A model generated the notes under the pieces. It searched no databases. It saw nothing but the letters and a program-made list of their open reading frames with translations, and was not told the DNA's origin. From Paenibacillus polymyxa (GTDB lineage: Bacteria; Bacillota; Bacilli; Paenibacillales; Paenibacillaceae), in contig NZ_CP015423.1 in assembly GCF_001719045.1 (NCBI RefSeq), positions 2,564,001-2,628,000 on the forward strand: 64,000 bases of DNA, written 5' to 3'. The first letter of the stretch is position 1; every line of letters begins with the position of its first letter. The position numbers and the translations under genes are program-made. Below, piece by piece: positions 55,874 through 64,000 of the stretch.

Positions 55874-57520
55874 TTATTGCAGGCTCACGCGATACTCAGA
55901 CGGTGACACCTGATAATAATTACGGAAAGCCTTACTGAAATAATTTTTATCTTTGTAGCCGAGCATATCCGAGATTTCCTGTATTTTCAGGTTAGAATCA
56001 CCCAGCAGCTCCTTCGCCTTGTCCATTCTAACCTTCTGTACATATTCGTGAATACCGTAACCAAACTGCTGTTTGAACAGCTTCATCAGGTATTCCCGAC
56101 TCAAAAAATAGGTTTCGGCAAAAAACGAAATTTTGATATCCTCAAAATAATAACGGTCGATGTGCCTTTTGATGTCCGTTATGTCAAAGGGCTGGTTCCC
56201 CGCTTGAGCATGTTGGACCCCGGCAATGTAAAGCTCCAGCATTCGATTCAATCTCTGACCGTAGTGGACAAAGCTCGTAAAATCAGCAGACAAATCGCTT
56301 TCCCCCGCGTGCTCCAGCTCTTCCAAAGCTCCATCTTGATTTAACGCTAACGTAGACGCACCCAACTCAATCGCAGCTTCTCTCAGTAAAAAATGGAACT
56401 CGTTCATCATTCGATCCGCATCCTGTAAACGGAAAATAGGGCCTGATGCCAATTGTTTCAGCAGATCGCCCAGCAGTACCTTTGCCCGGTTCGCCTGACC
56501 TGTCTGAGCATCCTTTTGGATCGACAACAGTCGCTCCGTCCATGACATTTCCTCTAACGTACCCATTTGCCGTGGCACTGTATGAAGAATGGATTCCCCT
56601 TCCAGCTTCAACACATCCGTGCTGTGAATGAGCGTCTTGGCATCCATATAAGCAGACGCTAGCTCCAATACATCTGTGCAGAGCTTACCCAATCCGGCAA
56701 CTACCACCATGCTGAACAGCCCATGCAGGTTCACCACCGCCTTCTGTGTCACTTGTGCCAATAGTAAGGCCATATGTTCTTCTTGTCCTGGGGCCAAGGT
56801 ACAGATCGAAACGACCTCACGCTCCCGTCGCGGATGGGAGAAGCTAAAACAACTCAACCGTTCATCCGATGTCTGCGCTAACACATTGGTTACAGCAAAA
56901 TCCATCAGATCGGCATCGCCATGAAAACGTGTCCTGCGAATCTCATCCCTGTTCAGCAGCCGCAGCACGATCACCCCAAAGCGATTCCCCGGCTGATCCG
57001 CTCCGATCAATGGGAGCAACGCCGTATTGGCCTGCCTTTTAAAGCTACCGTCCAAAATGGACAAATATAGCTTCTCTTTCAGTTTCGGCAGTGACATATT
57101 CAGCGTAATGTTCTGGCTAATGAACTTGTTTTTGCTTTGCTCTCGGCTTTCCAGAATGTCCACTGCTTTGCGCAGTGCCTGATTCAGATCCTGACGATTG
57201 ATAGGTTTGAGCAGATAATCCACCACCCGGGATTGAATCGCCTGCCGTGTAAATTCAAAGTCGTTGTAGCCGCTAATGACAATCGTCAGCATATGGGGAT
57301 ATGCCTTTTCGATAGCACGTAGAAATTCGATACCGTTCATTTCCGGCATCTTCATATCTACCATCACCACATCGATGTGATGTTGACCTAACAGTTCCAT
57401 TCCCAGCCTTCCATTCGTTGCCTCATAAATATGCTCGATGCCCAGATTACCCCAGTCTCCAACAATACGAATGGCTTCGCGTAACGGTTCTTCATCGTCA
57501 ATAATCAATACGTTATACAT
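55874..57520 (-). CDS. Response regulator with AraC-type DNA-binding domain (YesN-like)
   Basis: 548 aa; N-terminal receiver (LIIDDEEPLREAIRIVGDWG, phospho-Asp in VVMVDMKMPEMNGIEF, Lys in DYLLKPINR), a middle region of about 300 residues, and the C-terminal AraC pair (ISFFAETYFLSREYLMKLFK; KIQEISDMLGYKDKNYFSKAF). Start overlaps the kinase's end by eight bases. It probably drives the binding-protein gene 107 bases downstream and the divergent permeases. Confidence 0.93.
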   Translation of the reverse strand: MYNVLIIDDEEPLREAIRIVGDWGNLGIEHIYEATNGRLGMELLGQHHIDVVMVDMKMPEMNGIEFLRAIEKAYPHMLTIVISGYNDFEFTRQAIQSRVVDYLLKPINRQDLNQALRKAVDILESREQSKNKFISQNITLNMSLPKLKEKLYLSILDGSFKRQANTALLPLIGADQPGNRFGVIVLRLLNRDEIRRTRFHGDADLMDFAVTNVLAQTSDERLSCFSFSHPRREREVVSICTLAPGQEEHMALLLAQVTQKAVVNLHGLFSMVVVAGLGKLCTDVLELASAYMDAKTLIHSTDVLKLEGESILHTVPRQMGTLEEMSWTERLLSIQKDAQTGQANRAKVLLGDLLKQLASGPIFRLQDADRMMNEFHFLLREAAIELGASTLALNQDGALEELEHAGESDLSADFTSFVHYGQRLNRMLELYIAGVQHAQAGNQPFDITDIKRHIDRYYFEDIKISFFAETYFLSREYLMKLFKQQFGYGIHEYVQKVRMDKAKELLGDSNLKIQEISDMLGYKDKNYFSKAFRNYYQVSPSEYRVSLQ

Positions 57521-59342
57521 GACTGACTCCTCCCCGGGGAATTTGCATTCTCATTTCCGTTCCTGTTTCATCCGTAAGTATGAATAATCCTGCCTGATCT
57601 CCATACAAAAGCTTCAAGCGTGTGTTCAGATTTTTCAAGCCAATATGCTCGCTCTCCCGTTCTTCCCATTTTTCGTGGAACGAATCCAGCACCAGTCTCA
57701 GCTTGTCCTCTGAAATCCCAGGTCCGTTGTCCCTGACTGCAATTGTGGCATCTGTAGCACCCGATTCGGCTGAAATGACGATCAGAATATCGCTTGATAC
57801 TTTTTCCAACGCATGCTTGATGGAGTTTTCCACCAACGTCTGTACAGATAATCTCGGAATCGGCAACTCCATCAGCGTTTCCTCCCATACCACCTCGACT
57901 CGCAGCCTCGCCCCGAATCTTGCTTTTTGCAGACCTATATACCGTTCAATATGCTTGAGTTCTTCGCGGGCAGCTACGATATCCTTGCCGTTGATGGAAT
58001 ACCGCAACGTTTGGGCCAAAGCATCCACCATATCCGCCATGTCGAACATCTCCCGCTTCAATGCCTGTGTGGATATGGCTTGCAAGGCATTGTACAGAAA
58101 ATGGGGATTAATTTCAGCCTCCAGCGCCTTGAGTATAGCGTTCTTTTCGACCAGCTTCATGCGATAGCGCTCATTAATAAGTTCTTCGGTTCTTTGGACC
58201 ATTTCGTTAAAATGCAGCGACAAATAGGCAATCTCGTCATGCCCCTTCACAGGTGCCCTTGCCCCAAAATCTCCAGTGCTAAACCGTTTCATCTGGGTAG
58301 ACAGCTTATGTAAAGGCCGGGTAATGGCGTTCGAGGTCAGTGTCACTAAAATAATAGACACACCTAAAAATAAAGCCCCGATGACATAGCTCCAATTCCG
58401 TGTCGTCGTAGCCGCTTCATAAATTTGGCGGTATGGGATGGGTTTGATGAGCTGCCACCCGTCCTTTTCGCCAGCATCATAAACGACCAAATACTCCTGG
58501 TTGCCACTGCTATCTGACCACGTTACTTGCCCGCTTCCTCCCTTGCCGATCTGTGCCAGCACCCCGGAATCACGCATCCGCTCATATAGCGGAAAGCTGT
58601 TCACATAAAAGGGAACCCGTTCAGGGCTTATCAGCATCAGTTGGTCCCCTTTGCCCAGTGGAACGTTCTGCATGATTTCATCCACGGCGCTTGTATTGTA
58701 ATAGAAGGACAACACCGCCTGCGGGTGACGGGATGCAATCGACCTCAGCACTCGATGGTAAGCCATAAAGCTGGCTTGTGGCGCCACATAGCCCATATCA
58801 GAGCGGGACCCTGCAAAAGATTGAAATGATTCGTTAGCAGTGCTGGCCATTGCCTCTTTATACCAGGAAAGCTTGGGAATATCCGTGTTTATTCCTTTGC
58901 GCACCGTAATGTTGTACGTCTCCCTAGTCACCACATAATATTGATGTCGGTCCGCCACGTACAGATAGATAGCCTCCAGATCATTGCGCGAATAAAACAT
59001 GCTGCGCAAGTAATTTTCAATGACCATTCGTGAAGCATAGTCCCGATTCTCATTAGCAATCGCGTTCATGATATCGTTATAACGAAGCTGTGGAAGAGCC
59101 AACTGCTGCATTCCCTCCAAGTAATCCTCCAAATTCTGATTAACCAGCAGCAGATTATTCGTCGTGCTGGCGATGCTATGGTTAACCGACTCCTTTTCAA
59201 TCATCTGATAGGAAATAATTGTGAGTGAGCCCACCACCAGAATAATCACCGAGGTAAAAAGAAGAATGAGCTTGTTCACTAATTTTTGCGTGATCCTCCT
59301 CCATATGGATCGAAGAATCGTTCCTGCACGCTCTGACATCAT
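57513..59342 (-). CDS. Sensor histidine kinase, YesM family
   Basis: Membrane kinase of about 609 aa: helix 1 (about 20-42, KLILLFTSVIILVVGSLTII), an extracellular Cache-like sensor of about 250 residues, helix 2, HAMP linker (MKRFSTGDFGARAPVKGHDE), histidine in INPHFLYNALQAISTQALKR, and the ATPase domain with VENSIKHALEK and RDNGPGISEDKL. I use ATG 59342 behind GGGGCGG; an upstream in-frame ATG (59402) has no ribosome site. Divergent from the permeases. Confidence 0.92.
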   Translation of the reverse strand: MMSERAGTILRSIWRRITQKLVNKLILLFTSVIILVVGSLTIISYQMIEKESVNHSIASTTNNLLLVNQNLEDYLEGMQQLALPQLRYNDIMNAIANENRDYASRMVIENYLRSMFYSRNDLEAIYLYVADRHQYYVVTRETYNITVRKGINTDIPKLSWYKEAMASTANESFQSFAGSRSDMGYVAPQASFMAYHRVLRSIASRHPQAVLSFYYNTSAVDEIMQNVPLGKGDQLMLISPERVPFYVNSFPLYERMRDSGVLAQIGKGGSGQVTWSDSSGNQEYLVVYDAGEKDGWQLIKPIPYRQIYEAATTTRNWSYVIGALFLGVSIILVTLTSNAITRPLHKLSTQMKRFSTGDFGARAPVKGHDEIAYLSLHFNEMVQRTEELINERYRMKLVEKNAILKALEAEINPHFLYNALQAISTQALKREMFDMADMVDALAQTLRYSINGKDIVAAREELKHIERYIGLQKARFGARLRVEVVWEETLMELPIPRLSVQTLVENSIKHALEKVSSDILIVISAESGATDATIAVRDNGPGISEDKLRLVLDSFHEKWEERESEHIGLKNLNTRLKLLYGDQAGLFILTDETGTEMRMQIPRGGVSHV

Positions 59343-59494
59343 GATAACCGCCCCTTTTGAAAGCGTACACATTTTTACCCTCAACTGTTTTCTTAAATCC
59401 ATTGGTCCGGCCCTAGGGGCTATCCTATACTTTCATTATATCTTAAACAGCTTGGAGCGAAAGAGCGGAAAATGTTGAGAAAAAGAGGTGCGTT

Positions 59495-60391
59495 ATGCTG
59501 AAAAAAAGGGGAACTTGGGGCGACAAGGGTAGTAAACTGGAATTCGGTTTATTCACACTGCCCGTAATCTTGTGCATTACGATTGCATTTTATATTCCGT
59601 TTTTGATGACGATACGTTATTCCCTGACCAAGTGGAACGGCATATCCAAACATCCGAAATTTGTAGGTCTGGATAACTTCAAGCAAATCCTGCTCGGAGA
59701 CGCCAACTTTGCACATGCAGCCTGGTTTACCGTCAAATATGCCATTCTGTACATTGTACTGGTGAACGTGCTGGCCATTTTGCTGGCGCTCGTCCTCGAC
59801 ATGAAGCTGAAAAGCTCGGCTTGGCTGCGGGCAGCTTTCTTTATCCCTTATATCCTCAGCCTCGTGATTGTCGGCTTTATATGGAAATTTATCTTCATGC
59901 AAGGCTTTGAGTCACTGGGACACAGTACAGGCTGGGGCATCTTCCAGCTAAGCTGGCTGGGTGAGGAAGGGCTCGCGTTTGTTTCCATTTTGGCGGTATC
60001 CATCTGGCAATCCATTGGCTTTTACATGGTCATTTATATTGCAGGCTTGCAATCTGTGCCAGAGGATTTAAAAGAAGCTGCCATTGTCGATGGCGCGGGG
60101 CCGATTCGGAGATTTTTCAGTATTATTCTACCGATGCTCGCACCTTCCATTACGATCTCAGTCTTCATGGCACTGACCAACTCGATCAAAGTGTTTGACG
60201 TCATTTTATCTCTGACCGGCGGTGGGCCAGGTGGTACAACATACAGCATTGCGTATGATATTTACCGGGACACGTTCCAGAACAATCTGTATGGCTACGG
60301 AACAGCCAAAGCATTGATTTTATTCGTTGCAGTCCTGATCATTACGATTATTCAATTGTCTATTTTCAAACGCAGGGAGGTTGAAGCCTGA
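59495..60391 (+). CDS. Sugar ABC transporter permease (UgpA/MalF type)
   Basis: First permease, 298 aa, about six helices (FGLFTLPVILCITIAFYIPF). EAA loop: LKEAAIVDGAGPIRRFFSII. AGAGGTG before ATG 59495. The stop shares a base with the start of the next permease gene (TGATG). With the binding protein at 54463 it forms an importer lacking its own ATPase. Confidence 0.93.
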   Translation: MLKKRGTWGDKGSKLEFGLFTLPVILCITIAFYIPFLMTIRYSLTKWNGISKHPKFVGLDNFKQILLGDANFAHAAWFTVKYAILYIVLVNVLAILLALVLDMKLKSSAWLRAAFFIPYILSLVIVGFIWKFIFMQGFESLGHSTGWGIFQLSWLGEEGLAFVSILAVSIWQSIGFYMVIYIAGLQSVPEDLKEAAIVDGAGPIRRFFSIILPMLAPSITISVFMALTNSIKVFDVILSLTGGGPGGTTYSIAYDIYRDTFQNNLYGYGTAKALILFVAVLIITIIQLSIFKRREVEA

Positions 60392-61221
60392 TGCAACGCA
60401 GCCGTACGGGACGTATTTTGCTAGAAGCGGGCATGATTGTATTATCATTGTTATTTTTGTACCCGCTGTTTCTCGCCATTAACAATTCGTTCAAAAGCTT
60501 CGCTGAGGTCATGACCGACGTCATTGCGCTGCCCAAGCAGCTTTCGCTGGATAACTACGTATATGTATGGAAATTCATTGACTATCCACGCCTATTTCTG
60601 AATAACACCATTATCACCGTCGTCGGACTGGCAGGTATCGTACTGATATCTTCCATCGCAGCCTACAAGCTGGCAAGAACCAAAAGCAAATGGAGCTCCG
60701 TGATTTACATGCTGTGCATTATGCCGATGCTGATCCCGTTTCAGTCCATCATGCTCACTGTCTTGCGACTGGCGAAAGACTTAAATCTGGCAGATAGCAC
60801 TTGGGGACTTGGCTTGCTGTATTGGGGCTTCGGTGCACCGCTGGCAGTGTTTATCTATCACGGCTTTGTGAAGGGTATTCCGGCTGAGATTGACGAAAGC
60901 GCCAAAATCGATGGGGCCTCGGGCTTCCGGCTTTTCTTTTCCGTGATTTTCCCCTTGCTGAAATCAGTCACCGCCACCATTGTCATTATCGACGTGATGT
61001 GGATTTGGAACGATTTTCTGCTTCCGTTGCTCATGGTCAATGGCTCACCTAGCACCAAGACGCTGACGCTGGCCGCCTACACCTTTGTCGGACAGTATAC
61101 GTCAGACTGGCAATATGCCATGACCGCGATGGTAATGGCTGTGCTGCCTTCGATCATCGTATTTATTTTTCTGCAAAAATACATTGTTAAAGGCGTCGTC
61201 GCTGGGGCCGTCAAAGGCTGA
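60391..61221 (+). CDS. Sugar ABC transporter permease (UgpE/MalG type)
   Basis: Second permease, 276 aa; EAA loop IDESAKIDGASGFRLFFSVI and usual CUT1 end FLQKYIVKGVVAGAVKG. The start overlaps the first permease's stop, GGGAGG upstream. Together they face away from the kinase, regulator and binding protein, a split layout around a shared 152-base promoter region. Confidence 0.93.
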   Translation: MQRSRTGRILLEAGMIVLSLLFLYPLFLAINNSFKSFAEVMTDVIALPKQLSLDNYVYVWKFIDYPRLFLNNTIITVVGLAGIVLISSIAAYKLARTKSKWSSVIYMLCIMPMLIPFQSIMLTVLRLAKDLNLADSTWGLGLLYWGFGAPLAVFIYHGFVKGIPAEIDESAKIDGASGFRLFFSVIFPLLKSVTATIVIIDVMWIWNDFLLPLLMVNGSPSTKTLTLAAYTFVGQYTSDWQYAMTAMVMAVLPSIIVFIFLQKYIVKGVVAGAVKG

Positions 61222-61247
61222 GTCAAATATTCGAAGTTTATAAAATA

Positions 61248-61289
61248 AATAGCGCCTTAAGTGAGGAATCCCCCCCTCTTAGGCGCTCT
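61248..61289 (-). terminator. Hairpin between the permease operon and the signal peptidase gene
   Basis: AGCGCCTTAAGTGAGG pairs with CCTCTTAGGCGCT with a small mismatch. AT-rich on both sides, probably ending both convergent units. Confidence 0.72.
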
Positions 61290-61293
61290 TATA

Positions 61294-61914
61294 TTATTTA
61301 TGCTTAACCCATTGTGCGCTATCCACCGGCCAAAAAATCACATCCGCACGGCCAACAATATCTTTAATAGAGACAAAGCCAATAGCACGACTATCCCTAC
61401 TATTATTGCGGTGGTCACCCATCACAAAAATATACCCCTCAGGTACCTTGGAATCGGTTATGGTTCCATTTGGAAAATCAACATTGTTATATAGTTCTCC
61501 CTTGGCGTGCGCATCCTGAATAGCTCCCTGAATGTATGACTCCTCTACTTTCTTACCGTTCACATAAAGATTGTCGCCTTGATACTGAATCGTATCTCCA
61601 GCCACTCCAATAACACGCTTAATAAAGTCTTTTTGTTCCTTTCTCACATGGAATACAACAACCTCACTCGGCTTGGGATCACGAAAATCGTAAATCACCT
61701 TGTTCACGACCACTCGTTCATCTGTCTTGAAATTCGGTTCCATGGACGCTCCCTCAACAATAAATGGCGCAAATAATAGCCAACGTATAATGAACACGAA
61801 CACAATGGCTACAATAATGGCCTTAAGCCAATCGATCATCTCATTTTTCACTCGTGGCCGCTTTTCCTGCAATTGTTCGACAGTTGAATCCGTCAAATGA
61901 TTTCCACTCTCCAT
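61294..61914 (-). CDS. lepB: Signal peptidase I
   Basis: Membrane serine protease that removes signal peptides from exported proteins. 206 aa of the Gram-positive one-helix type: cytoplasmic tail, helix at about 29-48 (WLKAIIVAIVFVFIIRWLLF), catalytic Ser57 in EGASMEPNF and Lys99 in DFIKRVIGVAGD, box GYIFVMGDHRNNSRDSRAIG, and the end FWPVDSAQWVKHK. It would serve the secreted enzymes of this window among others. GGGTGG lies upstream of ATG 61914. Genomes of this group usually have several such genes. Confidence 0.95.
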   Translation of the reverse strand: MESGNHLTDSTVEQLQEKRPRVKNEMIDWLKAIIVAIVFVFIIRWLLFAPFIVEGASMEPNFKTDERVVVNKVIYDFRDPKPSEVVVFHVRKEQKDFIKRVIGVAGDTIQYQGDNLYVNGKKVEESYIQGAIQDAHAKGELYNNVDFPNGTITDSKVPEGYIFVMGDHRNNSRDSRAIGFVSIKDIVGRADVIFWPVDSAQWVKHK

Positions 61915-62245
61915 GCGCTAAACCCACCCTTTCCCACAGTTTTCATTCCTATTATATGTATAATGTTTAAGTATAATCAAATTTTCCCAGTCTGGCAAAA
62001 CTACATTTTTAGTTGAAACAAAAGTGTGAACTTTTTTTCACAATATCAAAAAAACAGTAAAAAACTGTTGATGCAAACGTTAACATATATTACACTGTGC
62101 ATATACTTCTTAGAGCGTTTTGGACTAATGGTAGATCAATCTATTCCCCCAGGAGGTGTCCTGTTTTTAGTGGAAAGACAGCATGAGTCACTTTTATAGA
62201 TGCTATCTTCTTTTAAAATATGAACTCAAATAAGGAGGAAATTAC
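61915..62245. other. 331-base gap: signal peptidase promoter and pectate lyase leader
   Basis: No gene. On the plus strand it carries AACAGT/ACTGTT (62053-62069), the promoter/cre, a leader hairpin CAGGA-GGTG-TCCTG followed by TTTTT (62150-62168) and a second stem AAGACAGCA/TGCTATCTT (about 62175-62209) before the pectate lyase ribosome site. Confidence 0.6.
62068..62096 (+). promoter_or_regulatory. Pectate lyase promoter with perfect cre
   Basis: TTGATG (62068-62073), 17-base spacer, TACACT (62091-62096). The spacer holds ATGCAAACGTTAACAT (62071-62086), which matches WTGNAANCGNWNNCAW at every position, so CcpA repression by steric block is very likely. Confidence 0.8.
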
Positions 62246-63598
62246 ATGTTTAAACGAAATGATCGTCCAAAAACCGGCTTTAACGCTCTAAGACTCGGTG
62301 TTTCTTTTGTTTTTGCTTCTTCTTGCCTTATTGGAACCGCTTACGCAGATACGTTATCCAACGACATCCCTTCTTCCGCACTCACAGAAGAGGCAGTTAG
62401 TACAACCGACTCAACCACCGTCTCCACAACGTTAGCGGCAGGTGATTTGTATGTAGCGCCAAATGGTAACGTGTCCAATCCGGGTACAATATCCAGTCCT
62501 ACCACGCTCGAAGCAGCACTTACGCAAATTGCTCCTGGTAAAACCATTTACCTGCGCGGTGGCAACTACACCTACTCCTCAACGGTTACAATTCAGCGTG
62601 AAAATAGCGGCAATAACGGCTCACTCAAAGGGTTGGTCGCTTACGGTAGTGAAAAGCCGGTACTTGATTTCTCTGCTCAAGCCTTTGGTTCAGCCAATCG
62701 TGGACTTCAGCTTAACGGAGACTTTTGGCTGGTAAAGGGCCTGGAAGTCAAGGGTGCCGGAGATAATGGTATCTATATCGGCGGCAGCAATAACCGAATC
62801 GAAAACGTGGAAACTCACCACAACCGGGATACTGGACTTCAGCTTGGACGTTACTCCCCTAACGCTTCCACTAGTGAGTGGCCTTCGAACAATTTGATTT
62901 TGAATTCTTACTCTCACGATAACGCTGATCCCGATAATGGTGAGGATGCCGATGGCTTCGCTGCCAAATTGACTGTGGGATCAGGCAATGTGTTTGATAA
63001 CTGCTTGGCTGCGTACAACGTAGACGATGGCTGGGATTTGTATAGCAAAACCGAAACGGGTCCCATCGGCGAAGTAACCATTTTGAACAGTGTGGCCCAC
63101 CACAACGGGCAGACCGCAGATGGAACGTCTACCGCGAACAGCGACGGCAATGGCTTTAAGCTGGGTGGAGACAAAATCAAAGTCAACCATATTGTGAAAA
63201 ACAGTATTGCTTTCCAGAACAAAAAGCACGGCTTCACCTACAATAGCAACCCCGGCAGCATTACGTTGACCAATAATACCTCGTGGGACAATGGACAAAG
63301 TAATTTTGCTTTTGACAAGGGTGATCACGTGTTCATTAACAATCTTTCTTTTGAAGGAACAGCAAGTGATAAAACAAGCGGTACAGATCAGGACGACTCT
63401 AGCGTTTGGTGGAAAAACAAGAAATCGACGAATGCCAAAGGTCTGGTAGTCAGTGCAGACGACTTTGTTAGCCTCACGCCTTCTATCACTCGAAGTGCAG
63501 ACGGTTCCATCCAGCTCGGTGATTTCCTTAAGCTGGCCAAAGGAAGCGATCTGATCGGCTCGGGTACTCCGAGCGGAAAAAATATAGGGGCACGTTAA
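62246..63598 (+). CDS. Secreted pectate lyase, polysaccharide lyase family 9
   Basis: Extracellular lyase that cleaves polygalacturonate by beta-elimination, 450 aa. Signal peptide about 1-35 (LGVSFVFASSCLIGTAYA), a Ser/Thr-rich linker, then a right-handed beta-helix: DLYVAPNGNVSNPGTISSPT opening, YLRGGNYTYSSTVTIQ, NRIENVETHHNRDTGLQLGR, DADGFAAKLTVGSGNVFDNC and DDGWDLYSKTETGPIGEVTI. The aspartates of the DADGFA/DDGWD loops fit the calcium site and the Lys of GNGFKLGGDKIKVNH the likely PL9 base. AAGGAGG precedes ATG 62246. Expression is under a perfect cre. Confidence 0.94.
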   Translation: MFKRNDRPKTGFNALRLGVSFVFASSCLIGTAYADTLSNDIPSSALTEEAVSTTDSTTVSTTLAAGDLYVAPNGNVSNPGTISSPTTLEAALTQIAPGKTIYLRGGNYTYSSTVTIQRENSGNNGSLKGLVAYGSEKPVLDFSAQAFGSANRGLQLNGDFWLVKGLEVKGAGDNGIYIGGSNNRIENVETHHNRDTGLQLGRYSPNASTSEWPSNNLILNSYSHDNADPDNGEDADGFAAKLTVGSGNVFDNCLAAYNVDDGWDLYSKTETGPIGEVTILNSVAHHNGQTADGTSTANSDGNGFKLGGDKIKVNHIVKNSIAFQNKKHGFTYNSNPGSITLTNNTSWDNGQSNFAFDKGDHVFINNLSFEGTASDKTSGTDQDDSSVWWKNKKSTNAKGLVVSADDFVSLTPSITRSADGSIQLGDFLKLAKGSDLIGSGTPSGKNIGAR

Positions 63599-63710
63599 AA
63601 GCCCCGCCTAATCAGGACGCCCTGGCCCATCTACCAACTCAGACAATTTTGCATAATATAGCGACCGGTGATTGTCCTCATAACCAGACAAAATATGAGG
63701 TGAACAGATC

Positions 63711-64000
63711 ATGGAACGAAGAATCACACTGAAACATACACTCGCCTATGGAAGCGGTAACATGCTAGGAAGTGGCGCACTTGCTATTAGCGGTGCATGG
63801 TTAATGTACTTTTATACAACCTTTTGCGGACTGTCTCCCGTTCAGGCCGCGGCCATTTTCTCTGTTGCCAGCATCATAGATGCAGTCAGCAATCCGGTCA
63901 TGGGCTTTATCAGCGATAACTTTCACCGGACCCGCTTGGGCCGTAAATTCGGCAGACGACGCTTTTTCATCATGATGGGTATCCCGCTGATGCTCGTGTA
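63711..64000 (+). CDS. GPH/MFS-type sugar:cation symporter (partial)
   Basis: Gene cut by the window end; 96 residues visible. N-terminus ERRITLKHTLAYGSGNMLGS, helices GALAISGAWLMYFYTTFCGL and AAAIFSVASIIDAVSNPVMG, then the family loop SDNFHRTRLGRKFGRRRFFI. This is the glycoside-pentoside-hexuronide symporter signature (MFS_2). It stands 112 bases after pectate lyase, so it may import a pectin-derived sugar (inference). ATATGAGGTGA upstream gives the ribosome site. Confidence 0.85.
   Translation, partial: MERRITLKHTLAYGSGNMLGSGALAISGAWLMYFYTTFCGLSPVQAAAIFSVASIIDAVSNPVMGFISDNFHRTRLGRKFGRRRFFIMMGIPLMLV

Overview
The window looks like chromosome of the Paenibacillus polymyxa group. The basis is gene content: a 1196-residue secreted GH14/CBM25/CBM25/GH13 beta/alpha-amylase of the P. 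polymyxa type, a freyrasin-type ranthipeptide locus, several YesM/YesN-like two-component systems beside LplABC-like sugar transporters, a PL9 pectate lyase, and strong AGGAGG ribosome-binding sites. I saw no tRNA, rRNA, CRISPR array, insertion sequence or prophage.

Layout. 1-4.3 kb: a small beta-rich protein, a GH2 glycosidase and its LacI-type repressor, with shared AGTAAAA repeats at both promoters. 4.4-9.4 kb: peptidase T, a soluble chemoreceptor, a TPR receptor with an overlapping secreted signal peptide (quorum sensing), and the ribulose-monophosphate pair hxlAB. 9.5-19.5 kb: one xylan block on the minus strand with response regulator, sensor kinase, sugar-binding lipoprotein, two permeases and a CBM22-GH10 xylanase; a 592-base structured non-coding stretch lies between the permeases. 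19.7-24.8 kb: a Fur-box methyltransferase, a cupin, and a flavodiiron protein / rubredoxin reductase / rubredoxin / Crp-Fnr run behind an Fnr-like palindrome. 24.8-31.6 kb: a membrane glycosyltransferase with a glycine-rich insert, an MBL hydrolase, gene remnants, an SDR-TetR region, a FetAB-like ABC pair and a KGG stress protein. 31.9-37.2 kb: accessory genes, including a zeta-toxin-like kinase with a 57-residue overlapping partner, a broken lipoprotein gene, a serine hydrolase, an Lrp regulator, an MFS pump and an SDR remnant. 37.2-46.8 kb: an AraC regulator divergent from GH52 beta-xylosidase and GH67 alpha-glucuronidase, then the large amylase. 46.8-53.1 kb: an ABC immunity-type exporter (minus) back to back with the ranthipeptide genes papA, papB and an ABC exporter (plus). 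53.1-64 kb: NamA-type ene-reductase, a second sugar ABC transporter split between strands with its kinase and regulator, signal peptidase I, pectate lyase under a perfect cre, and the start of a GPH-type sugar symporter.

Together, the GH10 xylanase, its ABC importer, and the intracellular GH52 and GH67 enzymes make a glucuronoxylan pathway: xylan is cut outside, aldouronates and xylo-oligosaccharides are imported, and both are finished in the cytoplasm. Amylase and pectate lyase extend this to starch and pectin. Cre or near-cre sites occur before several of these genes, which suggests CcpA control. The two most interesting accessory systems are the peptide/receptor pair at 6.76-7.72 kb and the six-motif CX3D ranthipeptide locus at 49.5-53.0 kb.
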